DNA of 64,000 bases from Companilactobacillus kimchii DSM 13961 = JCM 10707 (GCF_001435445.1 NZ_AZDH01000001.1:124001-188000), one strand, 5' to 3'; counted from the stretch's first letter, positions 43,390 through 52,583 are shown. Numbers and translations: made by a program. The notes: generated by a model not told the origin, from the sequence alone.

Positions 43390-44718
43390 CTATGACAAAG
43401 CATCCCATGAAGGTAGAACAATTGGTTCTTGATTGAGCTCAGCTAATTCTTCATCGTTTAAATATTTCTTGTTAATAACGACTTCATAAGTATTATCCTT
43501 GAACCATTTTTCATCCATCAAATAATAACCATGAACACCGTTATCTTCTCCCCATGAGTTTTCAACCTTCCAACGATTAGGTTGACCATGCAAAATGTTA
43601 ACACCGGTGATAGTCATTGCGTGAGAAACCTCAGCTTCTCCGTAATCAAGAGCAAGTCCCTTTTCAATTTGACTGTCCATACCAAATAATTCATCATATT
43701 GATAAAGGTCACCCAATAAGTAACCATTCTTACGATCTGATTGCTTCAAAACATCATTACCGAACCAAACCAATTGATTATTCTTCAATTGCTGAATAGT
43801 TAATTCCTCAAGACGTTCCATTGGCAAGTTCAAGAAGACATGCTCTTTACCGCCAATAACGTTATTTTGATTCTTAATTGAATAAACTTGATGATATTCT
43901 TTACTCTTTTGAGGAGAATTCTCAATTGTCACATAATCATCCAAGTTAGTTGTAAAGTAGTTATTGAAGAATTGTTTTGGTGTAATGCTTTCTTCTTCAA
44001 TCAACTTATCATTATCAGTTTGCAATGATAGTTCAAAACTCTTTGGTGGCAAGCCGAATGAGTAGACACAAATCTTGTAAACCTCTGACAACATTTCGTT
44101 GACGCGTTTATCAATATCTGCTTGAGCAGCTCCATCCTTAACTAATTGACGTAGTTCAATTCCATTTTTACGCAATAGTTTATTAAGAACAGCGTCAAAT
44201 TCACGTGTATTTTCTGAAACAGCAGTTTCCGGCATAACGTAGTTAGGCACTACACCATACTTACTAATCAAGTTAGCAGCGGAACTCCAAAAACCACCAT
44301 CACCATTAGGGCCACTGAAGACATCATTTACTTGACGATCTTCAATTGGTAAATCGGCTGATTCTAGAACCTCTTGATAAAAGGCATTAGATTTTTCTAG
44401 TCGATCCCAAAATGATAAATAATTTTGAGATAATTCAAAATCTTTCATATTGTTTCGTAAAGCAAATTCTGTTCTTAAAGTATTAAGTGCAGCAAATAGC
44501 CAGCAACGTCCGGATTGCTTCTGATTAGAGACTTTTCCTGAGTTGACCATGATATTAAACGATGGATTCAACTTAGTTTTTACCTCTGGATCTTCTGAAG
44601 CTTTGAAAATTCCAACTTGTGCTACAGAGTTCTTCAAAACATTATTACTTGCATCTTGATTTAAGTTCTTGTTAAAATCTGCTAAAATCTCTTTATTGAT
44701 TTCTTTTGTCAATTCCAT
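43390..44718 (-). CDS. pepC: Aminopeptidase C (bleomycin hydrolase family, C1B)
   Basis: A 442-residue cytoplasmic cysteine aminopeptidase, a hexameric cage enzyme that completes peptide breakdown in lactic acid bacteria. The active site is intact: QSGRCWLFAALN (Cys72), HAMTITG (His) and VENSWG (Asn). The length is normal. The ATG overlaps GAGGTG; a GTG just before it is possible but sits within the ribosome site. Confidence 0.95.
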   Translation of the reverse strand: MELTKEINKEILADFNKNLNQDASNNVLKNSVAQVGIFKASEDPEVKTKLNPSFNIMVNSGKVSNQKQSGRCWLFAALNTLRTEFALRNNMKDFELSQNYLSFWDRLEKSNAFYQEVLESADLPIEDRQVNDVFSGPNGDGGFWSSAANLISKYGVVPNYVMPETAVSENTREFDAVLNKLLRKNGIELRQLVKDGAAQADIDKRVNEMLSEVYKICVYSFGLPPKSFELSLQTDNDKLIEEESITPKQFFNNYFTTNLDDYVTIENSPQKSKEYHQVYSIKNQNNVIGGKEHVFLNLPMERLEELTIQQLKNNQLVWFGNDVLKQSDRKNGYLLGDLYQYDELFGMDSQIEKGLALDYGEAEVSHAMTITGVNILHGQPNRWKVENSWGEDNGVHGYYLMDEKWFKDNTYEVVINKKYLNDEELAELNQEPIVLPSWDALS

Positions 44719-44789
44719 CACCTCGTTACTAAACTATATTACAATTATTTAACTAAATTACAATGTTTCTAATCTAAATTGGAGAAATT

Positions 44790-45467
44790 ATGTCTGAAAC
44801 TATTAAAATTGCTTACTTATACGAAGATTTAATGAATACTTATGGAGACAGCGGAGATGTTAAAATCCTCAGCTTTCTTCTTAAAGAACAAGGTTATGAC
44901 GCTCAAGTTGATAACATCAGTTTGGATATGGACTTTAATGCCTTTGACTACGACTTTCTTTTCTTTGGCGGTGGTCAAGATTTCGAACAATCAGTTGTCG
45001 CAACTGACTTACAAAGACATCGTCAAACCATCAAAGACTATATTGAAGACGACAAACCAATGCTTTGCATCTGTGGCGGTTACCAATTCCTTGGTAAATA
45101 CTATGAAACAAGTGGTGGCAAGACTATCCAATGTCTCGATATCCTTCCCTTACACACTGTTTTCAAGGCTGACAGTCGTATGATCGGCGATACAGAGTAT
45201 AAGACTGAATGGGGTACTGTAAAAGCCTTTGAGAATCACAGTGGTCGTACCTACTTTGATGATAAGAAAATGCTTAAACCTTTCGGAACAATGATTGAAG
45301 GTTACGGTAATAATCCTGATGACAAGCAAGAAGGTATGCGTTATAAGAACGTTATCGGCAGTTACTCACACGGACCAATTTTAAAGAACGAAAATGTTGC
45401 CCGTGCCATTGCAGATAAGATCGTTCAAGCTCATAAAGAACGCATGGCAGCTGTAAGTAATAAATAA
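44790..45467 (+). CDS. gatD: GatD-like glutamine amidotransferase (lipid II isoglutaminyl synthase subunit)
   Basis: A 225-residue class I (CobB/CobQ-like) glutaminase. The nucleophile is Cys95 in CICGGYQFLG and the His is His194 in SYSHGPIL; the oxyanion FGGGQDFEQ follows the family. With MurT it amidates the alpha-carboxyl of D-Glu in lipid II. The usual neighbour murT is absent: the gene is flanked by pepC and an S-component gene. GGAGAAATT precedes the ATG. Confidence 0.9.
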   Translation: MSETIKIAYLYEDLMNTYGDSGDVKILSFLLKEQGYDAQVDNISLDMDFNAFDYDFLFFGGGQDFEQSVVATDLQRHRQTIKDYIEDDKPMLCICGGYQFLGKYYETSGGKTIQCLDILPLHTVFKADSRMIGDTEYKTEWGTVKAFENHSGRTYFDDKKMLKPFGTMIEGYGNNPDDKQEGMRYKNVIGSYSHGPILKNENVARAIADKIVQAHKERMAAVSNK

Positions 45468-45480
45468 TTTGGAAATACAA

Positions 45481-45540
45481 ATACAGCATCTATTTAGAGA
45501 CGGTAAACCACGCGTCATCCTAATAGATGCTGTATTTTTT
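45481..45540. terminator. Bidirectional terminator
   Basis: ATACAGCATCTATT pairs perfectly with AATAGATGCTGTAT over a 27-base loop, then a T-run, between the convergent gatD and S-component genes. Confidence 0.83.
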
Positions 45541-46132
45541 AATTATCTAAAAACTTATTAGTTTTCAATATAGCACTAGAAATGGCTGGAGCAATAATGA
45601 TAGCCGCAATCATTTCTGGAACACCATTAGTTCCAACAATTACTAACAATAACTTATTCAAAAGGTCAGTTTGAGTAGCGTAAGCTTGTGCCATGGTACT
45701 TGCATACATCAAACGCATCAATCCTAACACCAATCCAGTATTGACTAAGGACCCAATTCCAGAAGCTATAGCCATCCCTAAAACTTTTTTACTCGTATGG
45801 TGTTTGAACCACAAATAGATCCATCCAGCAATTAATCCTACAGCCACTCTAGGTAAAACAGCCACAACCGGATTTGTGAAAACTGTTGTATCAATAATTG
45901 AAGTTGGACTAGTGAAGGCACGGATAATCGTTCCAATTCCCCAGACCAGACCAACAATAGCCCCATCTTTAGGGCCTAAAACGATGGCAGCTACAATAAC
46001 AGTAATATGAATTATTGTTATGTTAATAAAACCAGTTGGAATGAAACCTAAAAAAGGTACCATTGATTGCACAAGAATAATCGCCATTAAGATTCCTAAA
46101 ATTGCTGTGCGATAAGCTTTTCTTTTTTGCAA
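45539..46132 (-). CDS. ECF transporter S-component (vitamin uptake)
   Basis: A 197-residue, six-helix substrate-binding membrane protein that docks to a shared ECF module (EcfA, EcfA', EcfT, not in this window). The first helix AYRTAILGILMAIILVQSMVPFLGFIPTGF with an Ala-x-x-x-Ala-like face, and VIVAAIVLGPKDGAIVGLVWG, fit the ECF_trnsprt (PF12822) group, of which lactobacillar pantothenate binders are members. The vitamin cannot be fixed. No riboswitch fold (TPP, FMN, folate) was seen in the 160 bases upstream. Confidence 0.8.
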   Translation of the reverse strand: MQKRKAYRTAILGILMAIILVQSMVPFLGFIPTGFINITIIHITVIVAAIVLGPKDGAIVGLVWGIGTIIRAFTSPTSIIDTTVFTNPVVAVLPRVAVGLIAGWIYLWFKHHTSKKVLGMAIASGIGSLVNTGLVLGLMRLMYASTMAQAYATQTDLLNKLLLVIVGTNGVPEMIAAIIIAPAISSAILKTNKFLDN

Positions 46133-46225
46133 ATGTCTTCACGTCCTAATTTAATTTTCTTAATTTTACCCGATTACACTGCAAAGAACAAAAGAATAAC
46201 TATTTGAACATAATTATTTCTCTAT

Positions 46226-46280
46226 AAAAAAATCCGATTTGACCAGATGCTAAAAACACAACTGAGCCAATCGGATTTTT
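46226..46280 (-). terminator. Terminator of proC
   Basis: AAATCCGATT pairs with AATCGGATTT over a long loop; on the minus strand it is followed by TTTTTTTATAG. Confidence 0.75.
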
Positions 46281-46294
46281 AATTACTGAATCAA

Positions 46295-47059
46295 TTATTC
46301 TTCAGCTGCATCAACAGCTTTAATAACGGCATTTCTAAAGCCATATTCTTCTAGTGCAGCCACACCACGAATTGTTGATCCACCTGGTGAAGTAACCTCA
46401 TCTTTCAAGGCAGAAACATTTAACTCTGATTGTTTAGCTAATTTGCTGGCACCAATGGCCATCCCAATAGCAGCATCATAAGCTAACTTACGATTTAAGC
46501 CGTGCTTTACACCCGCATCACTCAAAGCTTCGATAAAGACATCTAAGAAAGCTGGTGAACAACCAGCAACTGTTCCGAGAATTCCTAATTGATTTTCAGG
46601 AACTTCAACTAGTTGACCCGTATATCCCATGATTGAAGCGACTTTCTTCTTGTCAGCATCTTCAAAATCACTTGAGTAAGTGATACCAGTGAATCCAGCT
46701 CCAACTTTAACTGGAGTATTAGGAATAGCGTGCGCCACCTTAATATCACCTAGCACTTGTTTCAAATGGGAAATTGTTGCACTTCCAGTAAAAGCTACAA
46801 CCAATTTTCCTGCTACGATCTCCTTTAATTCTTTCAAAACACCGTCCAAGGCATTAGCCCCAACAGCAATGAAAATAACATCTGTATCTTCCAATTGTTT
46901 AACTTTTTTAACTACTTGAAATCCTAATTGTTCACCCAAAAGGTTGGCATGATTAGAATGGCCACCTTTAACAATTATTTCGTCCGCGTTAAAACCATTT
47001 TTAATAAGACCCGTTATAACGGCTCCACCGATACTACCAGCTCCAATAAATCCAATCAT
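46295..47059 (-). CDS. proC: Pyrroline-5-carboxylate reductase
   Basis: A 254-residue NAD(P)H-dependent enzyme for the last step of proline synthesis. The Rossmann start MIGFIGAGSIGGAVITGL and the C-terminal motif LKDEVTSPGGSTIRGVAALEEYGFR are diagnostic. The ATG at 47059 with AAAGGAGAAG is chosen; the longer frame has no ribosome site. It is monocistronic, divergent from the DUF975 gene. Confidence 0.93.
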   Translation of the reverse strand: MIGFIGAGSIGGAVITGLIKNGFNADEIIVKGGHSNHANLLGEQLGFQVVKKVKQLEDTDVIFIAVGANALDGVLKELKEIVAGKLVVAFTGSATISHLKQVLGDIKVAHAIPNTPVKVGAGFTGITYSSDFEDADKKKVASIMGYTGQLVEVPENQLGILGTVAGCSPAFLDVFIEALSDAGVKHGLNRKLAYDAAIGMAIGASKLAKQSELNVSALKDEVTSPGGSTIRGVAALEEYGFRNAVIKAVDAAEE

Positions 47060-47197
47060 AAAATCTTCTCCTTTATACGGTCTATTGTTTTCATTATAAA
47101 CGAAAATGATTTTGAAACAGTAACAATATCCATTCTTAATTAGTTTCGAATTTTTCATAATTAATGTATGATTAATTTTTTAGGAGGGTATAAATAT

Positions 47198-47911
47198 ATG
47201 CAAAGGTATAAAACAAGATACGAATTAAAGACCGAAGTAAAATCACTTTTACAGGGTAACTGGACCAGAGCTATCCAGCTTTACCTAATTCCAGTCATTG
47301 TTATGATCATAAATATCAATGTCAGCCGTTCTAACTCAACTGATGCCATGAAAGACGCCGTTTATAACAATGGTGGTGCTTTTTCAAGCTTATTATCAAC
47401 TAGTTTAACTTCTTATATCATCAGCTTAGTTGTTCTATTAATCTCACTATCTAGTGCTTTCAGAGGACTAGATTGGATTGAAGATCCACAACTAGACTTT
47501 CAACCTATCAAGAGTAATTTCACCTACTTCAGAAGCCCTGATTGGTGGAAACTAATTTTAATCTATATTCTAGTAGGTATTTTTACATTCTTATGGACTT
47601 TATTATTAGTTATTCCTGGTATTATCAAGATGATGGCTTACTCTCAAACTTACTTCATCTACAAGGATCTCAATGATCGTGGCGAAGCTGATGGTCTTTC
47701 ATTGACTGACTACATTACACGTAGTCGTCGATTAATGGTTGGCAATAAAGGTCGTTACTTCATGTTGCAACTTAGTTTCTTAGGTTGGTGGATCCTAGGT
47801 AGCATCACATTAGGTATTGGTTTCATCTGGATCTATCCATACTACAAATTGACTATGGCTAACTTTTATCAAGATCTTGTTGATAAAAATGCTGCTAATG
47901 ACATTAGATAA
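47198..47911 (+). CDS. DUF975-family membrane protein
   Basis: A 237-residue protein with five or six membrane helices. The start YKTRYELKTEVKSLLQGNWTRAI, the central WKLILIYILVGIFTFLWTLLLVIPGIIKMMAYSQTYFI and the ITRSRRLMVGNKGRYFML loop are DUF975 features. Function unknown; members are common in lactobacilli and streptococci. AGGAGGGT 10 bases before the ATG decides the start. Confidence 0.85.
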   Translation: MQRYKTRYELKTEVKSLLQGNWTRAIQLYLIPVIVMIININVSRSNSTDAMKDAVYNNGGAFSSLLSTSLTSYIISLVVLLISLSSAFRGLDWIEDPQLDFQPIKSNFTYFRSPDWWKLILIYILVGIFTFLWTLLLVIPGIIKMMAYSQTYFIYKDLNDRGEADGLSLTDYITRSRRLMVGNKGRYFMLQLSFLGWWILGSITLGIGFIWIYPYYKLTMANFYQDLVDKNAANDIR

Positions 47912-47913
47912 AT

Positions 47914-47950
47914 CAAAAGAGCAAATCAATTAAATGATTTGCTCTTTTTC
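47914..47950. terminator. Bidirectional terminator
   Basis: AAAGAGCAAATCA pairs with TGATTTGCTCTTT, between the convergent DUF975 and MerR genes. Confidence 0.9.
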
Positions 47951-47966
47951 TATAACGCCGTTATAC

Positions 47967-48725
47967 CTATTTCGTATAATTATAAATCACATCCCGTAAC
48001 AATTGGACAACTTCAGTATTGGCTCTATCGTCATAATATTTGGCAAACCGTTCATCCTCTACATACAAGTCAACTAATCCACGATGCATGTCCTTATTGT
48101 ACTTAGGCCAGGTGTAATTCAGCCATTGTTTATGCTCTTCAAAAATCTTTTTAGCTAGTTTAGAATCTAAATCAGGTTGTTTTTTCAAATCGACCAAGTT
48201 TTGAATCAACTCTACTTCTAAATTCTTCATAGTTTGATATTTTTCCTCGCTCAATTTAGCAAACTTTTCATTGGCTGAATTGACGGTCTTCTCACCGTAA
48301 TTTCTACGTATTTCTTGACCAAATTTTTGCTCATTTTCTTTTATTTTTGTCTGTTTAAAAGCACTAAATTTTTCAGTATCCGCCATTTCTATTTCTCCCT
48401 GAAAACTCTTAATAGTAGTATTAATATTTGTTAGAAGATCATTCAATTCATCACGCTTAGCTTTCAGAAGCTTTTGTTGTTCCTTCAGAGCCTGTATTCG
48501 TGAGGTATTAGGATCATTGATCAGTCGTTTGATTCGATCCAACGGAAAGTCGAGAGCCCGGTAAAAAAGAATCTGTTGTAATTTATTTACGTTTTTTTCA
48601 TCATAAATTCTATAATTGTTTTCATTAACTTCACTAGGCTTTAACAAATCAATTTGGTCATAGTATCTCAATGTGCGCGTACTCACACCAGCTAATTCTG
48701 CTAATTTTTTAATTGTATATTTCAT
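47967..48725 (-). CDS. MerR-family regulator with TipAS-type effector domain
   Basis: A 252-residue activator. It has an N-terminal winged helix (YTIKKLAELAGVSTRTLRYYDQIDLLKPSE), a long dimerisation coiled coil (about residues 75-115) and a C-terminal helical domain (FGQEIRRNYGEKTV...WLNYTWPKYNKDMHRGLVDLYVEDERFAKYYD) matching the TipAS antibiotic-recognition fold. TGGAGATT-like sites are lacking, but TTAGGAGATT precedes the ATG at 48725. Likely autoregulated: its promoter has the stretched 19-bp spacer of MerR targets. It may sense hydrophobic drugs; no pump gene is adjacent. Confidence 0.87.
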   Translation of the reverse strand: MKYTIKKLAELAGVSTRTLRYYDQIDLLKPSEVNENNYRIYDEKNVNKLQQILFYRALDFPLDRIKRLINDPNTSRIQALKEQQKLLKAKRDELNDLLTNINTTIKSFQGEIEMADTEKFSAFKQTKIKENEQKFGQEIRRNYGEKTVNSANEKFAKLSEEKYQTMKNLEVELIQNLVDLKKQPDLDSKLAKKIFEEHKQWLNYTWPKYNKDMHRGLVDLYVEDERFAKYYDDRANTEVVQLLRDVIYNYTK

Positions 48726-48748
48726 AAATAAATCTCCTAACAATTTTG

Positions 48749-48779
48749 ATTTTAAGGGATTACGTTACGTCAAGGTCAA
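48749..48779 (-). promoter_or_regulatory. MerR-type promoter with 19-bp spacer
   Basis: On the minus strand -35 TTGACC (48779-48774) and -10 TAAAAT (48754-48749) are 19 bases apart. The spacer holds the imperfect dyad TTGACGTAACGTAA. Such over-long spacers are characteristic of promoters activated by MerR proteins. Confidence 0.6.
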
Positions 48780-48860
48780 GAGAAATATAATAAATCATCC
48801 TCATAAATTCATGCTTTCTGTTAATATAAAGGAAACAATTAATTAGGTGGGTGACTAACT

Positions 48861-49670
48861 TTGAATAAATTTATCCAAGTACTAACTATTGCTGGTTCTG
48901 ACTCTGACGGTAGTGCCGGAGCACAAGCTGATTTAAAGACTTTTATGGCTCGCGGTGTTTATGGCATGTCAGTTTTAACTGCTGCCGTTGCCGGTAATTC
49001 CTACGGTATTCACGATAGCGTAAATATGCCAGCCAAGTTTATTAATAGCCAAATCAACGATATTAAAGATGATTTTAAAGTTTCTGCTTTCAAGACAGGT
49101 ATGCTTTCTGATTCCGAAATTATTCACACTGTCGCTGAAGCTATTAAAGACAAACCCTTTGGGGCCTTCATTCTTGATCCAGTTATCATTACGAAGCATG
49201 GCGCTATGCTTCTAGAAGCTGAGGCTTACCAAACCTTAATTGACGAATTATTCCCATTAGCCGATTTGATTACTCCTAACTTTTATGAAGCCAAAAAACT
49301 TTCTGGACTAGAATTAAATAATAAAGAAGAAATTGTTAAGGCTGCGCATAAATTACGCAACTTGGGACCAAAAAATATTATGATAAAGGGTGAACATAGT
49401 GATGACTCTATCAGTGAAGTCGAAGATTATGTTCTACTAGAAGATGGCGAATCTTTCTGGATTTCTGAACCCTTTGTTAAAACTGATCATATCAATGGTA
49501 CTGGTGATACATTATCATCATGTATTGTGGCCGAAATTGCTAAGGGCAAGAGTATGGAAGACGCTATCAGAATTGCTAAAACATTTACTTACAATGCTAT
49601 TAAAAATGAAATTGATGTCGGACATAAATATGGTCCTATTAACCATTTTATAAAGGATGATATACAATAG
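48861..49670 (+). CDS. PfkB-type pyrimidine/pyridoxine kinase (ThiD/PdxK family)
   Basis: A 269-residue kinase with TIAGSDSDGSAGAQADLKTF at the start, where SGGAG of ThiD is SDGSAG, the NFYEAKKLSG helix and the anion-hole INGTGDTLSS with the catalytic Asp. Such enzymes phosphorylate hydroxymethylpyrimidine and its phosphate (thiamine pathway) or pyridoxine/pyridoxal. With no thi genes around, a pyridoxine kinase role is as likely. Starts at TTG, after GGTGGGTG; no ATG is in frame upstream. Confidence 0.85.
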   Translation: MNKFIQVLTIAGSDSDGSAGAQADLKTFMARGVYGMSVLTAAVAGNSYGIHDSVNMPAKFINSQINDIKDDFKVSAFKTGMLSDSEIIHTVAEAIKDKPFGAFILDPVIITKHGAMLLEAEAYQTLIDELFPLADLITPNFYEAKKLSGLELNNKEEIVKAAHKLRNLGPKNIMIKGEHSDDSISEVEDYVLLEDGESFWISEPFVKTDHINGTGDTLSSCIVAEIAKGKSMEDAIRIAKTFTYNAIKNEIDVGHKYGPINHFIKDDIQ

Positions 49671-49699
49671 TATTTGTTAGTAAAATCGGAGGTTTCTTT

Positions 49700-50743
49700 A
49701 TGGTAAGAATAACAAAAATTTCTGCCGGTATTTTATTGCTTATACTATCTATTATCCTAATGGTTAAATCGGGATTTGAGGGCTTTATTGCTGCTTTAGT
49801 TGGTACAGGTGCCATTGGCGGTGCTGCTGGTATTCTAATGGCAATAACTTATATTATCTCGGCTGCAATCTACATCTTAACTAACCGTACATATAGTATG
49901 GTTCCTGATATCGTAGGCTTCATCATTCTAATTCTTGGTGGACTAATGGGTCTCTTCAATGCCAACATGCCTGGTGCAGGTTTTCTAAAAATTTGGGCTT
50001 GGGTTGGTATTATTATTGGTGCAATTGATTTGATCATCGTTATCGTTGATACGATCCTTCATCCAATTCCTGAAGATGAACCTGAAGATACCAATGATCA
50101 GTATGGAAACAATCCATACGGCCAGAATCCTATGAATCAAATGAACCCAGAGCAATATAATGCACAACCGAACAATTTTAATCAGCAAAATTATGGCTAT
50201 AATCCTTATCAAGCTCAAAATAATCAGAACTTCAATCAACAACCTAATCCCAATCAACAGTATCAGGGACAATATAACCAACAACCGATGAATCAACCAG
50301 GGTTCAATCAACAGGCTCCAAACCAGATGAATCAGAATCCTAACGGCAATTTCAACGGTCATGGTAATTTCCAACAACCAATGAATAACGGTTATAACAA
50401 TCAACAACAATTTCCAAATCAACCGATGAATAATAACCAAATGCCTACTAGACCAATGAATCAAAATAATCGTGGCAATCAACAACCACAAAACAATTTT
50501 GGACAGCCTCAAAATCAACAATCTATGAATGGTAATGGTCGTCAATTCAATAATCAAAATTATGCACCTCAAAATAATCAAAACTTCAACCAACCAAGAC
50601 CTAACTTACAACAGAGATTTGGTAATCAAAACCAAACTCCAAATGGACAACAACAATTAGGTCAACCACAAAATCCTTATGGTCAAAATCCAGGGAACAA
50701 TGGTAATGTTGGCTCAAGGAGTCGTAGTAATCGTCACAATTAG
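49700..50743 (+). CDS. Four-helix membrane protein with long Asn/Gln-rich disordered tail
   Basis: A 347-residue protein. Residues 1-125 hold four hydrophobic helices with Gly-rich loops (GTGAIGGAAGILMAITYIISA). After an acidic linker (PEDEPEDTNDQ) come about 210 residues made nearly all of Asn, Gln, Pro, Gly, Tyr, Phe and Met (units such as NNFNQQNYGYNPYQ), ending in SRSRSNRHN. Helix count and the acidic linker suggest a cytoplasmic tail. The composition is prion-like. Not recognised as a named family. GGAGG precedes the ATG. Confidence 0.8.
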   Translation: MVRITKISAGILLLILSIILMVKSGFEGFIAALVGTGAIGGAAGILMAITYIISAAIYILTNRTYSMVPDIVGFIILILGGLMGLFNANMPGAGFLKIWAWVGIIIGAIDLIIVIVDTILHPIPEDEPEDTNDQYGNNPYGQNPMNQMNPEQYNAQPNNFNQQNYGYNPYQAQNNQNFNQQPNPNQQYQGQYNQQPMNQPGFNQQAPNQMNQNPNGNFNGHGNFQQPMNNGYNNQQQFPNQPMNNNQMPTRPMNQNNRGNQQPQNNFGQPQNQQSMNGNGRQFNNQNYAPQNNQNFNQPRPNLQQRFGNQNQTPNGQQQLGQPQNPYGQNPGNNGNVGSRSRSNRHN

Positions 50744-50748
50744 AAATA

Positions 50749-50790
50749 AAAGACACCAATTCAGATAAATGAATTGGTGTCTTTCTTTTT
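50749..50790. terminator. Bidirectional terminator
   Basis: AAAGACACCAATTCA pairs perfectly with TGAATTGGTGTCTTT over a 6-base loop. Confidence 0.92.
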
Positions 50791-51519
50791 TTAATGAATT
50801 AATGGAACAATAACATTAGTCCATAACCATGAAATTGGCATAATAACTATCATGATAGGAATCATGTCCGCGGTTGGAAACATTTTAATTTTCGTAATTC
50901 GAAAGCCACTGGCTAACATTAAAACTCCCCCGGTAGCTTTAAAATCAAGAATCATATCAGGGGTAGTTAATGGAACAATGAAATTAGCAAGAGAAAATAT
51001 TATTGTTAGAATAATAATCTGTGGAACAGCTATCAGCGAAACTACTGCACCCAAATTAGCACCAAAAATAACAGCTGCAAAAAAATCAAGAATGGATTTT
51101 GATATCAAAATGGTTGCATCCCCATTAATTCCCTCAGTAAGAGTACCGTAAATTCCCGTACCACTTGCACAAAATAGAACAATCACGGTTACTAACGTGG
51201 TCTCAAAAGTTACTTGATCCATTTCTGATGGTGCATTGATAAATCGTGAAATGAAATGTTGCATTCCTTGAGCACTACGATTAATTGCTTTTCCTAAATG
51301 AAAAATAATACCCAAACTAGTTCCTAGTATGACGGCAAAAACAACAGCCGCTAAATTTTTCATGGGAGCAATTGCGTAAATCCCCATGCAAATCGAACAG
51401 AGACTGAAAGTCATATTAAGACCTTCTTTAAAACTATCCGACATTATTTCACCACCTAAAGCTCCGGCAATTCCACCAAAAAGAATGGCACAAACATTCG
51501 TTATAATCCCGATTGGCAT
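50791..51519 (-). CDS. DUF554-family membrane protein (YqgA/YdfK-like)
   Basis: A 242-residue protein with about seven membrane helices. The opening MPIGIITNVCAILFGGIAGALGG, the GTSLGIIFHLG loop and the CASGTGIYGTLTEGINGDATIL segment are DUF554 landmarks. Function not established. Divergent from a LysR regulator, with 121 bases between starts, which commonly marks the regulator's target. Confidence 0.88.
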   Translation of the reverse strand: MPIGIITNVCAILFGGIAGALGGEIMSDSFKEGLNMTFSLCSICMGIYAIAPMKNLAAVVFAVILGTSLGIIFHLGKAINRSAQGMQHFISRFINAPSEMDQVTFETTLVTVIVLFCASGTGIYGTLTEGINGDATILISKSILDFFAAVIFGANLGAVVSLIAVPQIIILTIIFSLANFIVPLTTPDMILDFKATGGVLMLASGFRITKIKMFPTADMIPIMIVIMPISWLWTNVIVPLIH

Positions 51520-51640
51520 AAAAAAACTCCTTGCATTTAATAAAATATAATCACAAGTAAAAGTCTAATAACCGTCAAAACAAAGAACAATTCTGTTTTA
51601 GTGTTAAACTATTCAAAATAATAATAGTTAGGGGCATAAG

Positions 51641-52534
51641 GTGGATACTAAAAAACTGGCAGTTTTTCTTGATTTGGCAAAGACACAAAATTATAGTCTA
51701 ACTGCCCAAAGAATGTTTTTATCACAATCAACAATTTCAAAATACATCATGATCTTAGAAAAAGATTGGAAAGTTAAATTGTTTGTACGAGCTCATCGTC
51801 AAATCAAATTAACCCGTGTTGGAAAACTGATCTTGCCCAAAGTAAAAGATGTACTGGAAAAAGAGGCCGAACTAAACCAACTAATTGCAAGTGAAGCCTG
51901 GCTTGAAGAACGCCCCTTAGTTATTCAAGGACTGCCTTCTTTATCTCAATATCGAGCATTCCATATCATAACTGATTTTGCTAAACTTTATCCCAAAGTA
52001 AGATTACAATTTAGTGAAGAAAACGTTGATAAATTAGAACATTCACTTGATCAGAAGAATGTCGATATAGTATTTACAAGAATCTTTGATAATAACTTTC
52101 CATCTTATGATTTAATCGTTAACGAAATGGACAGACTTGTTGTGTTAGTTCCCAAAAATAATCATTTGGCAGATAAAGATTACATCACCCCTGACATGCT
52201 CAAAAGGGAATCATTATTACTTTTAAGTAACACAATAAGCATAAGTAATCCTCTTTATTCGGCTTTTCAAAGTCTGCAATTACAACCTCATGTTACTTAC
52301 AATGGTCAAAGAATCGACTTGATTCTTGAAATGCTTAATCAAGGTGATGGTATTTCAATAGTAATGGACAAATCATTCGATCTTACAGGTTTTGAGAATA
52401 TTAGAGTCGTACCACTTGTTCCCAAAATTAATAGCCAACTAGTATTCATGAAGCAACACGATAACACATCTAAAATTGTCGAATTATTTTGGAATTTTGC
52501 AATGACTGCCAACCATTCATTCACTAATAAATAA
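51641..52534 (+). CDS. LysR-family transcriptional regulator
   Basis: A 297-residue factor. The N-terminal helix-turn-helix (LAVFLDLAKTQNYSLTAQRMFLSQSTISKYIMILE) is canonical, followed by a two-lobed effector domain from residue 90 (LVIQGLPSLSQYRAFHIITDF...). GTG start, with AGGGG 7 bases before it. It is divergent from the DUF554 gene, which it probably controls. The inducer cannot be guessed. Confidence 0.92.
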   Translation: MDTKKLAVFLDLAKTQNYSLTAQRMFLSQSTISKYIMILEKDWKVKLFVRAHRQIKLTRVGKLILPKVKDVLEKEAELNQLIASEAWLEERPLVIQGLPSLSQYRAFHIITDFAKLYPKVRLQFSEENVDKLEHSLDQKNVDIVFTRIFDNNFPSYDLIVNEMDRLVVLVPKNNHLADKDYITPDMLKRESLLLLSNTISISNPLYSAFQSLQLQPHVTYNGQRIDLILEMLNQGDGISIVMDKSFDLTGFENIRVVPLVPKINSQLVFMKQHDNTSKIVELFWNFAMTANHSFTNK

Positions 52535-52543
52535 AACATCCTA

Positions 52544-52583
52544 AAAAAAGAATCACACCACGATCGGTATGATTCTTTTTTCT
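52544..52583 (+). terminator. Rho-independent terminator of the LysR gene
   Basis: AAAAAGAATCA..CC pairs with GG..TGATTCTTTTT, followed by a T-run. Confidence 0.85.

Noticed and set aside
46133-46225. Possible vitamin riboswitch ahead of the ECF S-component
   Set aside because: No TPP, FMN, folate or cobalamin core motif was visible in this short AT-rich leader.
49985-50593. 202-codon minus-strand frame
   Set aside because: Antisense to the Asn/Gln-rich tail; its Ile/Leu-rich sequence is only the complement of AAT/CAA repeats.
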